A stretch of DNA of 64,000 nt from Pseudidiomarina homiensis (GCF_003987225.1 NZ_PIPX01000001.1:806001-870000), one strand, 5' to 3'. Shown: positions 43,522 to 54,279, counted from the stretch's first letter. A program made the numbers and translations. The notes: a model not told the origin generated them from the sequence alone.

Positions 43522-44930
43522 TCGGCAGCGCTTTCCTGCTTTATACCTGCGAGTAAATTGCGATCGTAGCGCTGGCTAACCTTACGTAATCGCCAGGTTA
43601 GCAGCACGGCAGCAATCGACAAGCCGATGATAAACCCGATCCACATCCCGGCGGCGCCCATCGCTGGCACAATGAGATCGGTGCGCGACAGCAAAATACC
43701 AATCGTTAAGCCGAAAGGCCAATAAGACACAAAGGTGATCAACATGACTGCTTTGGTGTCTTTGTAGCCGCGCAGGGTCCCCATCGCTACCGCTTGGAAG
43801 GTATCAGAGAGGGTGAATATTGCTGCTAAGCCCATGAGCGTCGCGGCAAGATTGATCACGGCATTATCTGGCGTATACAAACTGGCTAACCAGCCGCCGG
43901 CAAGCCACATAATTAAACCGTTGACTGCCGCGAATGTCATGCCATAGATGGTCGCAAGTTTATGACTCAACATCGCATTCGCTGGATTTCCCGCACCCAG
44001 AGCAAAACCAACGCGTAAGGTCACCGCCATCGATAAACTTAACGGCACCATATACACCAAGGAAGAAATATTCAGCGCGATTTGATGGCTGGCAACCATA
44101 GTTGCCCCTAACGGCGCGATGACCAATGCTGCAGCGGCAAACAGGCTTACTTCAAAAAACATCGCTGTGGCAATAGGAAAACCTAAACGCACTATGTACC
44201 AGATATCATCCCAATCTGGCTTAAACCATTGGCTGAACACCCCAATTGCTTTGAAGCGCTTCGCCCACAAGACATAAAGCAATAAACCTAATGCCATCAC
44301 CCACAGCACAATAGCCGTTGCCAAGCCACAGCCCGCACCACCCAGTGCTGGCATGCCTAACTTGCCGTAAATCAAGATATAATTGACCGGAATGTTCACC
44401 AACAAGCCGATGACACCAATCACCAACGACGGCACCGTATGTGACAAACCCTCGCAAAAGTTGCGCAACACCATATAGAGTACCAGCGCTGGCACAGCCC
44501 AAATTAAGTAACCTAAATAATCGAGCGTGATCGTACGAAAGTTGTCTTCAACCGCCATAGCATTGAGGATCAGCGGCGCCGAAAGAATCACGGCCACGCA
44601 CAGTAAGCTGCCAATCAACGAAGCATAAAAACCTTGCTGCACCATATTGGCGACTTTATGGCGCTTATTCGCACCATCAAAGTGCGAAATAATCGGTGCC
44701 AACGCTAAACCTAAACCAAACACCAGTAGCGTCGAAGGAAACCAAATACTCCCGCCTACTGACACTGCGGCAAGGTCTGTCGCACTCACCCGCCCCGCCA
44801 TCACGGTATCAACCACACCCATCAGCATTTGCGTAAGTTGCGCAACCAAAATCGGCCCGGTTAAACGGGCAAGTTTTTTCGATTCTCGCCACCAGTGGTC
44901 GGGGCGAGGCAACTGCGCTGTACGGCTCAT
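43518..44930 (-). CDS. MATE-family efflux pump (NorM-like)
   Basis: A 470-residue protein with about 12 membrane helices in two halves. The start PILVAQLTQMLMGVVDTVMAGRVSATDLAAVSVGGSIW is a typical NorM-type beginning. Likely a sodium- or proton-coupled exporter of cationic drugs; substrates not inferred. Convergent with hisI. 23 bases separate it from the upstream desulfurase. Confidence 0.92.
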   Translation of the reverse strand: MSRTAQLPRPDHWWRESKKLARLTGPILVAQLTQMLMGVVDTVMAGRVSATDLAAVSVGGSIWFPSTLLVFGLGLALAPIISHFDGANKRHKVANMVQQGFYASLIGSLLCVAVILSAPLILNAMAVEDNFRTITLDYLGYLIWAVPALVLYMVLRNFCEGLSHTVPSLVIGVIGLLVNIPVNYILIYGKLGMPALGGAGCGLATAIVLWVMALGLLLYVLWAKRFKAIGVFSQWFKPDWDDIWYIVRLGFPIATAMFFEVSLFAAAALVIAPLGATMVASHQIALNISSLVYMVPLSLSMAVTLRVGFALGAGNPANAMLSHKLATIYGMTFAAVNGLIMWLAGGWLASLYTPDNAVINLAATLMGLAAIFTLSDTFQAVAMGTLRGYKDTKAVMLITFVSYWPFGLTIGILLSRTDLIVPAMGAAGMWIGFIIGLSIAAVLLTWRLRKVSQRYDRNLLAGIKQESAAD

Positions 44931-44953
44931 GGCAATCTTCTCTTTGGTAGGGT

Positions 44954-46189
44954 TTAATTTGCGTCAGTAAACAACTGATAGGCTTCATCTAATGCGGCGC
45001 ATAGGCGCTCACAATCAGCGGCCGTATTATAGGCTGCCAGCGACACTCTGACCACCGCGGACTGCTGCCAAAAGTTCATTAATGGCTGGGCACAGTGGCT
45101 TCCCGCCCGCACCGCGATATTTTGCTCGGCCAAATAACTCGCGAGGTCAAATGCGTGTACATCAGCACTGAAAAAACTTAGCAGCGGTAAGCCTTCGTCA
45201 CTTGGCTGCGGCGGCAACAGTTGTAGCCACTGTCGTTGCTGTAATTGCCTACGTAGTTGCTTGGTTAAATCCAGCAAGTAATCGCTCAACCCTGCCGCTC
45301 GCTCTGCCGTCAGCCACCGCGCCGCCGCCGCGCAGGCAATGATGGCAGCGGTATTGGGTGTGCCTGCCTCAAACTGTTGCACGCCACTCATCCACTGCGA
45401 CTGTGCTTCGGTTACCTCGGTGACCATACCACCGCCCAACAACCAAGGTTCGAGCTTTTCTTGCAACGCACTGGCAAGGTACAGTACCCCGCAGCCCGTC
45501 ACGCCATACATCTTGTGCGCCGAAAACGTAAGGGCATCACAGCCAAGCTGACGTACATCAAGGCTAACACTACCCACCGCTTGTGCAGCATCAACGACGG
45601 TTACAGCACCTTGTTTGCGCGCTTGCTCCGCAATTGCGGCCACCGGTAAACATTGACCGGTGACATTACTGGCCAACGTGACCGCCACCAACTTACAACG
45701 CTCGGTAATCGCAGCACGCCAATTTTCTTCCAGAGCTCCGGTGCGAGGATCAAGATCAAGCCATCGTAGTTGAAGCCGATGCTGTTGTACTAACCGTTGC
45801 CAAGGTAGAAAATTCGAGTGATGCTCGGCCCGCGACAGAACGATTTCGTCACCCGCTTGCCAGTCGAGTTGCAGGCCTTGCGCAAGCAAATTCAAACTAT
45901 GGGTTGCACCAGCAGTAAAGGCCAAGTGCTCAGGACTAGCACCGATCCAAGCTGCCAATTCCTGACGTGCCCCCTCAAGTTGCGCCGTCGCGTGGCGAGC
46001 TAAAGGATAACTACCACGATGGGCATTAGCGTGCCCTTGCTGGTAATAGGTCAAATACGCTTGCAACACCGTGTCCGGTACTTGGCAACTGGCGGCACTA
46101 TCAAGATAAACCAGCGGTGGCTGCTCAGCGCTCGCTGGCTCGCGAAACAGAGCAAATTGCTCTCGCGCCGCTACATACGCTTTAGTCAC
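44954..46189 (-). CDS. SufS/CsdA-like cysteine desulfurase
   Basis: A 411-residue class V aminotransferase. PLP Lys in FSAHKMYGVTGCGVLYL near 217-233, and active-site Cys in RAGSHCAQPL near 356-365, typical of group II desulfurases. N-terminal YLDSAASCQVP replaces the usual YLDNAATTQKP. No csdE or suf genes are adjacent, so role (sulfur transfer or selenocysteine lyase) is open. Start GTG at 46189 lies behind GGAG and overlaps the upstream hydrolase by eight bases. Confidence 0.82.
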   Translation of the reverse strand: MTKAYVAAREQFALFREPASAEQPPLVYLDSAASCQVPDTVLQAYLTYYQQGHANAHRGSYPLARHATAQLEGARQELAAWIGASPEHLAFTAGATHSLNLLAQGLQLDWQAGDEIVLSRAEHHSNFLPWQRLVQQHRLQLRWLDLDPRTGALEENWRAAITERCKLVAVTLASNVTGQCLPVAAIAEQARKQGAVTVVDAAQAVGSVSLDVRQLGCDALTFSAHKMYGVTGCGVLYLASALQEKLEPWLLGGGMVTEVTEAQSQWMSGVQQFEAGTPNTAAIIACAAAARWLTAERAAGLSDYLLDLTKQLRRQLQQRQWLQLLPPQPSDEGLPLLSFFSADVHAFDLASYLAEQNIAVRAGSHCAQPLMNFWQQSAVVRVSLAAYNTAADCERLCAALDEAYQLFTDAN

Positions 46190-47009
46190 GAACGAACTCC
46201 GCTTTCTGTGCCCCCGCATGCTCAGCAATAAACCTTTGCAATTCAGGATTCACCAACTGGGGATGCGTTAATGGCCCCATATGGCCACAGGCTAATTGTT
46301 TTACTTGTACATCAGGTAATACCTGCTGCAGTTGCTCAGCGACCCGCTTGGCACTTTGCTGAGTCTGGCTGCCAGTTAACAGTAATACTGGCTGAGCAAT
46401 GCGGCGGTAGTCCACTAGCTTGTGCGGTTCGCCCATTAATGCAGCAAAGTCCATCGCAACCTTCGCTGCTTGGCTCGCCATAAGCTGTTGCACTTTTGCT
46501 GGCAGCGCAGCAAAAAAGCCCGGCTGATTCCAGTAATCAACAAAAGTAGTAGTGCTTTGTACCGGATCATTGGCATCCATCTGCGTCGCAATTGCTTCTA
46601 TTTCTTGGCGTGCGGCTTCATTGGCTTCAAGCACATGAAAGGCGACTGGCTCAAAAACTGCCAGCGCCTGCACATTTAAGAGCTTCTCGAGCGCTAATTT
46701 CAGTGCTAAGGCACCGCCATAAGAGTGTCCTATCAAGCAGAGCGGCTCAGCTCCTACTAGTCCCTGAACCCCTTCAACAATACGCGGCACTTCATCACTG
46801 AAACGAAAGGCCTCAACCTGCTCAACATCAGCCTTAGGGGCCTTACCGTAGCCCAATAAGTCCACGCCAATAATGTCGTACTCAGCCTGTAATTGCTGGA
46901 TCAACGCACGCCATTGACTGGTGTTACTTTGCGAGCTATGCAGCAACACCAAGCTCGGCCCGTTGGGGTTGCCAAAGCGCTGAAAGCCTTGCGGCAACGC
47001 CTCACTCAT
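46182..47009 (-). CDS. Alpha/beta hydrolase
   Basis: A 275-residue alpha/beta hydrolase without signal peptide. LVLLHSSQSNTSQW oxyanion loop, nucleophile GHSYGGAL (Ser near 97), acid near LLLTGSQT, histidine ACGHMGPLTHP. I use the ATG at 47009, overlapping the MAPEG stop as ATGA; the longer frame to 47138 runs over that gene. Substrate unknown. Confidence 0.82.
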   Translation of the reverse strand: MSEALPQGFQRFGNPNGPSLVLLHSSQSNTSQWRALIQQLQAEYDIIGVDLLGYGKAPKADVEQVEAFRFSDEVPRIVEGVQGLVGAEPLCLIGHSYGGALALKLALEKLLNVQALAVFEPVAFHVLEANEAARQEIEAIATQMDANDPVQSTTTFVDYWNQPGFFAALPAKVQQLMASQAAKVAMDFAALMGEPHKLVDYRRIAQPVLLLTGSQTQQSAKRVAEQLQQVLPDVQVKQLACGHMGPLTHPQLVNPELQRFIAEHAGAQKAEFVRD

Positions 47010-47410
47010 ACCGCCATCCCGAACGCGTAGCCCAGCATGTAGCCAGCTTGAACGAGTAACACAATGAAAGTACCTAATACGCCAACGGTACGCGCCCAAG
47101 ATGGGCCAATGCTCATGCGCAAGCCTAAGGCATGACAAATACGGGCAACGAACAATAAACCACCCATTGCATGTAACAACATGGTCGGTGCACCACTGAG
47201 TTCCATCAACACTAGTAGTAGCAACATTAAGGGCACATATTCCGCGAAATTGGCATGTATCCGAGTGGCTACTTCCAAGTCTTTCGAGTCGCCGGTACCA
47301 ATGCCCACACGGTCACGCCAACGCAGACGTATTACTGCGACCGAAAGTGCAAAATAAAGTAAGGTCAGAAGACCTGCATAAATCATACTAATTTGTAATT
47401 CGACAGCCAT
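47006..47410 (-). CDS. MAPEG-family membrane protein
   Basis: A 134-residue protein with four membrane helices. The ATRIHANFAEYVPLMLLLLVLMELSG segment near 48-73 is the MAPEG hallmark (PF01124). Family members include glutathione-dependent enzymes, but many bacterial ones are uncharacterised. AAGGAG precedes the start by eight bases. First gene of MAPEG-hydrolase-desulfurase-MATE on this strand. Confidence 0.85.
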   Translation of the reverse strand: MAVELQISMIYAGLLTLLYFALSVAVIRLRWRDRVGIGTGDSKDLEVATRIHANFAEYVPLMLLLLVLMELSGAPTMLLHAMGGLLFVARICHALGLRMSIGPSWARTVGVLGTFIVLLVQAGYMLGYAFGMAV

Positions 47411-47433
47411 TTTTCTTCTCCTTATGGTCGACT

Positions 47434-47460
47434 ACAAAAAAGCCCACACAAGGTGGGCTT
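47434..47460 (-). terminator. adk rho-independent terminator
   Basis: On the minus strand AAGCCCAC (plus 47460-47453 complement), loop of five, GTGGGCTT, then a run of six Ts. Follows the adk stop by about 26 bases. Confidence 0.85.
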
Positions 47461-47486
47461 CGAAACTTACTTGGTGACGGGGCTGC

Positions 47487-48131
<645 letters not shown>

Positions 48132-48249
48132 TTACAACCCTCTTTCCTAGTTTTGTTGGTGTGCGTTGGATTAAGGTCGAACTTTACCGCCTAGCGGCGT
48201 GCAATACAAGTCCGAGCATTGCCGACTTTCGTCGACAATGCCCGATGTT

Positions 48250-50151
48250 CTAGCTTAATTTGCCAGCACTCAATTCCATCATCAGACGGTTTAAACGCGT
48301 GACAAATTGCGCTGGATCTTTCAAGCTACCGCGCTCCGCAAGGGTTGCTTGATCCAAGAGCAGATTTGCCCACTCGGCAAACTTGTCATCACTTTCCAAG
48401 GCGACGACTTGCTGTACCAAATTGTGCTCCGGGTTAAGCTCGAAAATATACTTGGTTTCCGGCACTTTTTGCCCTGCAGCTTCCATGAGCTTGGCCATTT
48501 GCGTGCTCATGTCATTATCGTCTGTCACGATGCAAGCAGGTGATTGCGTTAAGCGATGGGTCACACGTACTGACTTCACTTTGTCGCCAAGCGCTTTTTC
48601 AAAACGCTCAACTTGTTCTTTGAATGACGCTTCTAGTTCCTCTTGCTGCTTTTTATCTTCAGCATCATCAAGGTCACCGAGATCAAGATCGCCGCGAGTT
48701 ACACTTTGGAATTGCTTCTCTTTGTACTCACTCAGATGGCTCATCAACCACTCGTCAATACGTTCTGACAACAGCAGAACTTCGATGCCCTTCTTGCGGA
48801 AGATTTCCAACGCTGGATTATCGCGCGCCGCTTCGTAGCTGTCCGCAACGATGTAGTAAATCTTATCCTGCTTGTCGGCCATGCGCTCTAGATAGGCGTC
48901 CAAGCTTACCGTCGCTTCTGACTTGTCTTCATGCGTTGAAGCAAAGCGTAATAAGCTGGCAATTTTCTCTTGGTTCGCGTGATCTTCAGCTGGCCCTTCT
49001 TTCAACACCGTACCAAACGTATTCCAGAACTCTTGATACTGTTCTGGCTGGTCTTTGGCGAGCTTGCTAAGCATGCCCAATACTTTCTTGGTGCTACCAC
49101 TACGCATGGCTCGGGTGATTTTGTTGTCTTGCAAGATTTCACGCGAGACATTAAGCGGGAGATCGTTTGAGTCCATCAAACCACGGACAAACCGTAAGTA
49201 CGTCGGCATGAGTTGCTCTGCGTCGTCCATAATAAAGACACGCTTCACGTAGAGTTTAATACCGTGTTGCTGCTCACGATTCCACAAGTCCCAAGGTGCG
49301 CGCTTCGGAATGTACAGCAAGCTGGTGTATTCCTGCGTACCTTCAACTTTGTTGTGACTCCACAACAGAGGATCTTCAAAGTCATGCGCGATGGTTTTAT
49401 AAAATTCTTTGTACTCGTCGTCGTTGATCTCAGACTTTTCGCGGGTCCACAAAGCTTGGCCTGAATTGACTGCTTGCCATTCTTTGAGTTTGCCGTCGTC
49501 ATCACGGTCTGGCATTTCAACTGGAATACTCAGATGATCAGAATACTTGGTGATGATGCCGCGCAAGCGGCCTTCATCGATAAACTCGTTAGCGTCTTCG
49601 CGCACATGCAAAATAATATCGGTGCCGCGTTGTGCTTTTTCGATCACTCGAATATCGAATTCCCCCTCACCTTTCGAAGACCACTCAATGGCTTCGTCGG
49701 CAGCTGCGCCTGCGGCACGGGTGCGCACCGTAACACTGTCGGCGACGATAAACGCAGAGTAGAAACCTACACCAAACTGGCCAATCAAACGGCTGTCTTT
49801 GGCTTGGTCACCAGAAAGCTGGCTAAAGAAGTCTGCAGTGCCTGATTTGGCGATAGTACCGAGGTTACTCATCACCTCGTCGCGGGTCATACCAATACCG
49901 TTATCGCTAATGGTAATGGTACCGGCATCTTTATCAGCACTCACACGAACGCGTAGTTCAGCGTCGTCAGCTAGCAAATTGCTGTCACTGAGCGCTTTGA
50001 AACGCAGTTTATCCGCAGCATCTGAGGCATTAGATACCAACTCGCGTAAGAAGATTTCCTTGTTCGAATAAAGCGAATGAATCATCAAATGAAGCAGTTG
50101 CTTCACTTCGGTCTGAAAGCCATGGGTTTCGGCTTGACGGGTCTCCGCCAT
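48250..50151 (-). CDS. htpG: Molecular chaperone HtpG (Hsp90)
   Basis: A 633-residue Hsp90. N-terminal GHKL ATPase: [14 protein letters not shown] (E/N of motif I), [18 protein letters not shown]. Middle domain and C-terminal dimerisation domain complete the family length. Cytoplasmic. Upstream lies a close match to a sigma32 promoter, consistent with heat-shock induction. GGAGAG precedes the ATG. Confidence 0.96.
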   Translation of the reverse strand: MAETRQAETHGFQTEVKQLLHLMIHSLYSNKEIFLRELVSNASDAADKLRFKALSDSNLLADDAELRVRVSADKDAGTITISDNGIGMTRDEVMSNLGTIAKSGTADFFSQLSGDQAKDSRLIGQFGVGFYSAFIVADSVTVRTRAAGAAADEAIEWSSKGEGEFDIRVIEKAQRGTDIILHVREDANEFIDEGRLRGIITKYSDHLSIPVEMPDRDDDGKLKEWQAVNSGQALWTREKSEINDDEYKEFYKTIAHDFEDPLLWSHNKVEGTQEYTSLLYIPKRAPWDLWNREQQHGIKLYVKRVFIMDDAEQLMPTYLRFVRGLMDSNDLPLNVSREILQDNKITRAMRSGSTKKVLGMLSKLAKDQPEQYQEFWNTFGTVLKEGPAEDHANQEKIASLLRFASTHEDKSEATVSLDAYLERMADKQDKIYYIVADSYEAARDNPALEIFRKKGIEVLLLSERIDEWLMSHLSEYKEKQFQSVTRGDLDLGDLDDAEDKKQQEELEASFKEQVERFEKALGDKVKSVRVTHRLTQSPACIVTDDNDMSTQMAKLMEAAGQKVPETKYIFELNPEHNLVQQVVALESDDKFAEWANLLLDQATLAERGSLKDPAQFVTRLNRLMMELSAGKLS

Positions 50152-50191
50152 AGTGATCTCTCCTGCACTATTGTTGCTAACACTTAGGCAG

Positions 50192-50219
50192 AGATGGGGG
50201 CACCTGGCGGGTTTTCAAG
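50192..50219 (-). promoter_or_regulatory. Sigma32 heat-shock promoter of htpG
   Basis: On the minus strand CTTGAAA (50219-50213), 13-base spacer, CCCCATCT (50199-50192). This matches the sigma32 consensus CTTGAAA and CCCCATNT closely. It lies between the recR stop (50227) and the htpG start (50151), giving htpG its own heat-shock promoter within the dnaX-recR string. Confidence 0.85.
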
Positions 50220-50226
50220 GGAAAAA

Positions 50227-50835
50227 TTAATCGAATTCGACACGTTTACGTCCGCTGAAGGCATGCCCAAGAGTGGCTTGATCGACGTATTCCAATTCGC
50301 CACCCACTGGAACTCCGTGGGCAATCCGTGAAGTGGACACATCATGTTGACGCGCAAGCTCAGCAATATAATGAGCGGTAGCTTCGCCTTCAATCGTTGG
50401 ATTGGTGGCCAGAATGATTTCACTGATGGGCTCACGCGCCAAGCGTGCGGCAAAACGATCAAGGCCAATATCTTCTGGGCCAATGCCGTCGAGAGGCGAA
50501 AGATGCCCCATAAGCACGAAATAGCAGCCTTGATACTGACCTGTTTGCTCGATCGCTAACACATCCGCAGGGGTTTCCACGATGCATAATAACCCGCTAT
50601 TACGGCGCGCTTCATCACTGCATAATTCGCACGTCGGCGCTTCTGTGAGCGTTCTGCACACGTCACAATGGCCAACACGTTCAATCGCTTGAGCCAACGC
50701 CTGTGAGAGTTGTAAACCGCCATCGCGCTGGCGTTCCAATATTTGAAAGGCCATTCGTTGGGCCGATTTAGGCCCAACACCAGGCAACATTCGCAACGCT
50801 CGGATCAGCTCATTGATCGCAGGACTCAGTCGCAT
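50227..50835 (-). CDS. recR: Recombination mediator RecR
   Basis: A 202-residue RecR. HhH region [20 protein letters not shown] near 12-31, zinc finger CDVC...CELC near 57-72, Toprim domain near 80-170 with VVETPADV-like [10 protein letters not shown]. Works with RecF and RecO in loading RecA on gapped DNA. Follows ybaB by 11 bases in the conserved dnaX-ybaB-recR operon. Confidence 0.95.
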   Translation of the reverse strand: MRLSPAINELIRALRMLPGVGPKSAQRMAFQILERQRDGGLQLSQALAQAIERVGHCDVCRTLTEAPTCELCSDEARRNSGLLCIVETPADVLAIEQTGQYQGCYFVLMGHLSPLDGIGPEDIGLDRFAARLAREPISEIILATNPTIEGEATAHYIAELARQHDVSTSRIAHGVPVGGELEYVDQATLGHAFSGRKRVEFD

Positions 50836-50846
50836 TCCATTAACCT

Positions 50847-51176
50847 TTAGAAAGGTAACTTCATACCTGGTGGCAAGTTCATGCCGCCAGTGACTTCCGC
50901 CATGCGTTCTTTGGTCGTTTGCTCGACCCGACGAACAGCGTCATTAATTGCCGCAGCAATCAAATCTTCCAGCATTTCTTGGTCTTCGTCTTCCATCAAA
51001 CTTGGGTCAATGTGCACGCGACGAACGTTGTGATTACCTAACATGGTAACTTTAACCATACCTGCACCAGCTTCACCGGTGACTTCAAGGTTAGCAATTT
51101 CTTCTTGGGCTTTCTGCATGCGCTCTTGCATTTGCTGCGCCTGCTTCATCATGTTTCCCATTCCACCTTTAAACAT
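50847..51176 (-). CDS. ybaB: YbaB/EbfC nucleoid-associated protein
   Basis: A 109-residue DNA-binding dimer protein: [20 protein letters not shown] helix, then [25 protein letters not shown] and the C-terminal helix. Start at 51176, 19 bases after the dnaX stop; the frame upstream of this ATG is not family-like. Confidence 0.94.
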   Translation of the reverse strand: MFKGGMGNMMKQAQQMQERMQKAQEEIANLEVTGEAGAGMVKVTMLGNHNVRRVHIDPSLMEDEDQEMLEDLIAAAINDAVRRVEQTTKERMAEVTGGMNLPPGMKLPF

Positions 51177-51195
51177 ATCTACCTCGTCTCGTTTC

Positions 51196-53121
51196 TTAAA
51201 GCGGTTGTACCGAGTCGTCAATCAACTCGGCACCAAAATGTTGTTGCAGCGCTTGCGCTAGCGGGTCTTCCGCCAATATTTGCTTAGCAGTTGCCAGTCG
51301 TTTCGCATCAATCGCTTGCTGAATCTCAAAAGGTGTGGGCTGCGCAGTGTTTTTCAAGGCGACTTCGGTTAATTGCAGGTCTAAATTGTCCTGCAATGCT
51401 TGCGTAATCGTTTGTGCGACCGACTCGTTCAATAGGTGCTGCCACGCTTCTCGAACCCACAAAATGTAACCGCTGTTTTGCTTCTCAAGCACGCTGTTAC
51501 GTGCCAATTGCCGAGCTAACCCATTCAAATCTAGATTATCAATCAACGCCGACCAGCGATCAATTTCAGCAGCGCTGCGTGTATCGTCGGGAATTTCTAG
51601 CGTTTCATGCGCCTGCGGCGGCACTGTGGCTTGCGTAACTTCACTGTTACTCACATTCGAGACACTGCTATTGCTCGTCGAACTCGATGGCTCAGGTTGC
51701 GGTTCTGGCTCCGGCTTTGGTTCTGGCTTTGGCGCTGGTTCGGACTGCGCTAGCTTTTCAGAATTTTTTTTTTGCTGCAACATCGCCCGAGTTTCCAGCA
51801 ACGAAGCCAAACTATCTTGCGAGCTTGCTGTTGAATGCTGCGGCGCTTCCTGACGCTCCGGCTGTGATGCTCGCTCTAACTGAGGTTCCGGTTCTGGCTC
51901 TGGTTTAGTTTCAGGTTCTAGCTCCGGCGGCGCCTCAGGTTGCTGCTCCGATTGCGCCACAGGCTTTGATACCGGCGCTGGCGCTGATCGCATCGTCACC
52001 TCAGTGCTATCGGCTGGGGTGCGCTCAATAAGCTCCACACGCTCGGGACGGAATGCCAGCATGCGCAGTAAGGTCATCTCAACACCACTACGAACATCAG
52101 CGGCAAAATTCAAATCTCGCCGACCTTGAATCAATATATCGTAATAGACTTGGAGCAACTCGGCGGGTAACTGTTGCGCCAAGTGCTGATCTTCAACTGT
52201 CAGTCCCAAGGTTTCAGCAACTTCTGGTACCGCCTGATAAAGTGCCAATTGGTGCACGTAGTTTTGTAGCTCGCCTAACAAGTTACTTAAATCTGGTACC
52301 TGTCCAGCAATGCGCGCTAATGTCGTCAATAGCTCAGCACCTTGACCGGTGAGAACTTGTTCCAACAACGTCGCTAATTCGAAGCTAGGTACCGCACCCA
52401 GCATCTGTTGCACGCCAGCCATAGTCACCTGTTGCTCGCCCTGTGCAATCGCCTGATCGGTCAGACTCAACGCATCGCGCATACTCCCCCGTGCGGCACG
52501 AGCAATGGCAGTCAGCGCCGCGTCATCATAAGTTATGCCCTCTTGCTTGAGCACATAGCCTAAGTGACCAGCGATCTCTTGGCGATCTAAGGCTTTCAAA
52601 TTAAATTGCAGACAACGCGATAAGACGGTGATCGGCAACTTTTGTGGATCCGTTGTCGCCAATAAAAACTTCACGTGCTCAGGCGGTTCCTCTAAGGTTT
52701 TCAACAAAGCATTAAAACTATGCCGCGACAGCATATGCACTTCGTCAATCAAGTAGACCTTATAACGGCCCTGCGTGGGCTTATATTGCACGTTATCGAG
52801 TAGCTCGCGGGTATCTTCGACTTTGGTACGTGACGCTGCGTCAATTTCTAACAGGTCGACAAAACGACCTTCATCAATGGCTGTACAGGCGCCACATTGG
52901 CCACACGGTTCGGCGGTGATGCCCTGTTCGCAATTTAGGCTTTTGGCGAGAATGCGGGCTATGGTGGTTTTACCCACGCCGCGGGTTCCAGTGAGCAACC
53001 AAGCGTGATGCAAGCGACCTGACGCAAGTGCGTTCATAACAGGTTTGAGAACGTGCTGTTGGCCGACGACTTCTTTAAAAGTATGCGGACGCCATTTTCT
53101 GGCGAGCACTTGATAACTCAT
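51196..53121 (-). CDS. dnaX: DNA polymerase III subunit tau/gamma
   Basis: A 641-residue tau subunit of the clamp loader. Walker [10 protein letters not shown] near 45-53, zinc-finger CEQG...CGQC-GAC near 64-79, DEVH Walker B, and the SRC motif. A Pro/Glu-rich linker spans residues 380-500, then the tau C-terminal domain that binds the polymerase and DnaB. A run of ten As at codons 450-453 is a probable slippage site producing a 454-residue gamma-like form. Operon head of dnaX-ybaB-recR. Confidence 0.95.
   Translation of the reverse strand: MSYQVLARKWRPHTFKEVVGQQHVLKPVMNALASGRLHHAWLLTGTRGVGKTTIARILAKSLNCEQGITAEPCGQCGACTAIDEGRFVDLLEIDAASRTKVEDTRELLDNVQYKPTQGRYKVYLIDEVHMLSRHSFNALLKTLEEPPEHVKFLLATTDPQKLPITVLSRCLQFNLKALDRQEIAGHLGYVLKQEGITYDDAALTAIARAARGSMRDALSLTDQAIAQGEQQVTMAGVQQMLGAVPSFELATLLEQVLTGQGAELLTTLARIAGQVPDLSNLLGELQNYVHQLALYQAVPEVAETLGLTVEDQHLAQQLPAELLQVYYDILIQGRRDLNFAADVRSGVEMTLLRMLAFRPERVELIERTPADSTEVTMRSAPAPVSKPVAQSEQQPEAPPELEPETKPEPEPEPQLERASQPERQEAPQHSTASSQDSLASLLETRAMLQQKKNSEKLAQSEPAPKPEPKPEPEPQPEPSSSTSNSSVSNVSNSEVTQATVPPQAHETLEIPDDTRSAAEIDRWSALIDNLDLNGLARQLARNSVLEKQNSGYILWVREAWQHLLNESVAQTITQALQDNLDLQLTEVALKNTAQPTPFEIQQAIDAKRLATAKQILAEDPLAQALQQHFGAELIDDSVQPL
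51764..51773 (-). promoter_or_regulatory. Ten-A slippage site in dnaX
   Basis: Coding-strand A10 spans codons Q450-K451-K452-N453. A -1 shift reads AAA TTC TGA and stops after 454 residues; a +1-type shift reads ATT CTG AAA AGC TAG and stops four codons later. Tau and gamma-like lengths of 641 and 454 compare with 643 and 431 in E. coli. The run resembles both the E. coli A-AAA-AAG site and the A9 run used by Thermus dnaX. Confidence 0.75.
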
Positions 53122-53179
53122 GCTTGGATTCCTTGTCGAACTCGGGTAATCGATGACATTAAGATGCCCTTACGTTACC

Positions 53180-53704
53180 TCAAAATTCACACAGGGTATA
53201 GTACGGAATGCTGGCTTGTTGTAGTCGCTTGGCACCTGGTAAAGCGTTCAGTGCGATAATAAACGCACACTCTTCTACCGTTACGTCCGCATGTTTCATC
53301 AGCTCCACAGCCGCCAAAACCGTGCCACCTGTTGCCAAAAGATCATCGATGATCAGCACGTGGTCAGTCGCGTCAAGAGCATCGGTATGCATCTCTAGCG
53401 CATCCTCACCGTACTCCAACGCGTAACGTTGCTGAATAGTCTTGCCAGGCAACTTACCGGGTTTACGTAAAGGTACAAAGCCGATGCCTAAGGCATAAGC
53501 AAGCGCCGTACCAAAAATAAAGCCACGAGCTTCGATGCCAACAATCTTCGTCAACCCTTTACTTTGGTAACGCTGCACTAAAGCTTCGATGGTTGCTTTA
53601 AACGCTTCACCATTGGCAAGTAAAGGAGTGATGTCACGAAACACGATCCCCGGTTTGGGATAGTCATGGATGGCTCGGATTGAGTTCTTGATGATATCGG
53701 TCAT
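53180..53704 (-). CDS. apt: Adenine phosphoribosyltransferase
   Basis: A 174-residue purine-salvage enzyme (adenine + PRPP to AMP). PRPP motif VLIIDDLLATGGT near 117-129, family start IKNSIRAIHDYPKPGIVFRDITPLL, and GIEARGFIFGTALAYALG. Start at 53704 overlaps the receiver gene stop as ATGA. In E. coli apt precedes dnaX; here a receiver gene is coupled upstream. Confidence 0.95.
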   Translation of the reverse strand: MTDIIKNSIRAIHDYPKPGIVFRDITPLLANGEAFKATIEALVQRYQSKGLTKIVGIEARGFIFGTALAYALGIGFVPLRKPGKLPGKTIQQRYALEYGEDALEMHTDALDATDHVLIIDDLLATGGTVLAAVELMKHADVTVEECAFIIALNALPGAKRLQQASIPYYTLCEF

Positions 53705-54111
53705 GATGCAGAGGAGCGCTTGTCGGGATGCGCTTGCGGATGCATGGTTTGCCACAAATCGGCAAGCAACTCGAGTAAACGCTGTTTATCTATAGGTTTT
53801 GCCAAACAGAGATCGGCACCGCTACGACGGGCGCTATCTTCGATGTGTTTGACGTCTTGGGTCGACATCAACAACATCGGGGTTTGCTTGTAGGCATCTA
53901 AGCTACGCAAGTTACGCAGTAAATTCATACCGTCCAACAGCGGCATCTTGTGATCCGCCAAGACCACGTCGAAGGTATCAGCTTTGGCACGGTTGAGCCC
54001 GTCTAAGCCATCTTCTGCGCAGGTCACAACAAATGGCGTTTCCGCGAGGATGTCGAGAAGTTGTGCACGAGTTGCTGGTTTGTCTTCGACCAACAAGAGT
54101 TTGCGAGACAT
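53701..54111 (-). CDS. Single-domain response regulator
   Basis: A 136-residue stand-alone receiver: acidic pocket LVEDKP near 7-12, phosphoacceptor Asp in VVLADHKMPLLDG near residue 53, and Lys in LAKPIDK near 104. There is no output domain, only a short Ser/His-rich tail. No histidine kinase is adjacent. It is coupled to apt by a 4-base overlap and lies 24 bases after the 47-residue membrane peptide, so it may belong to the hvf transcript. Confidence 0.85.
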   Translation of the reverse strand: MSRKLLLVEDKPATRAQLLDILAETPFVVTCAEDGLDGLNRAKADTFDVVLADHKMPLLDGMNLLRNLRSLDAYKQTPMLLMSTQDVKHIEDSARRSGADLCLAKPIDKQRLLELLADLWQTMHPQAHPDKRSSAS

Positions 54112-54135
54112 AAGTTGCCTTATCGTGATGAATGT

Positions 54136-54279
54136 TTACGCAGTTAGGTGTTTAAACCACTGCAAAACTGCTGGTAAGCACGGTACGCCAACAACGACCA
54201 GTACTGCTAACCAGCCGATCCATGGCTTACATGATGGATCGCGGAAGCTCTTATGGTGAGCCATTTCATTATTAGCCAT
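54136..54279 (-). CDS. Small 47-residue membrane peptide next to hvfABC
   Basis: A 47-residue ORF behind GAGGA, 52 bases after hvfC. The first 20 residues are polar with several His (MANNEMAHHKSFRDPSCK), then one membrane helix (WIGWLAVLVVVGVPCLPAVL) and a short WFKH tail. It has two cysteines, one just before and one inside the helix, with two adjacent His. I do not recognise the family. Position on the same strand between hvfC and the receiver suggests cotranscription; a role in the Hvf pathway (export, anchoring or metal sensing) is speculation. Confidence 0.6.
   Translation of the reverse strand: MANNEMAHHKSFRDPSCKPWIGWLAVLVVVGVPCLPAVLQWFKHLTA

Noticed and set aside
49474-49845. Plus-strand 123-codon frame opposite htpG
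   Set aside because: Antisense shadow of a highly conserved Hsp90 coding region without independent start signals.
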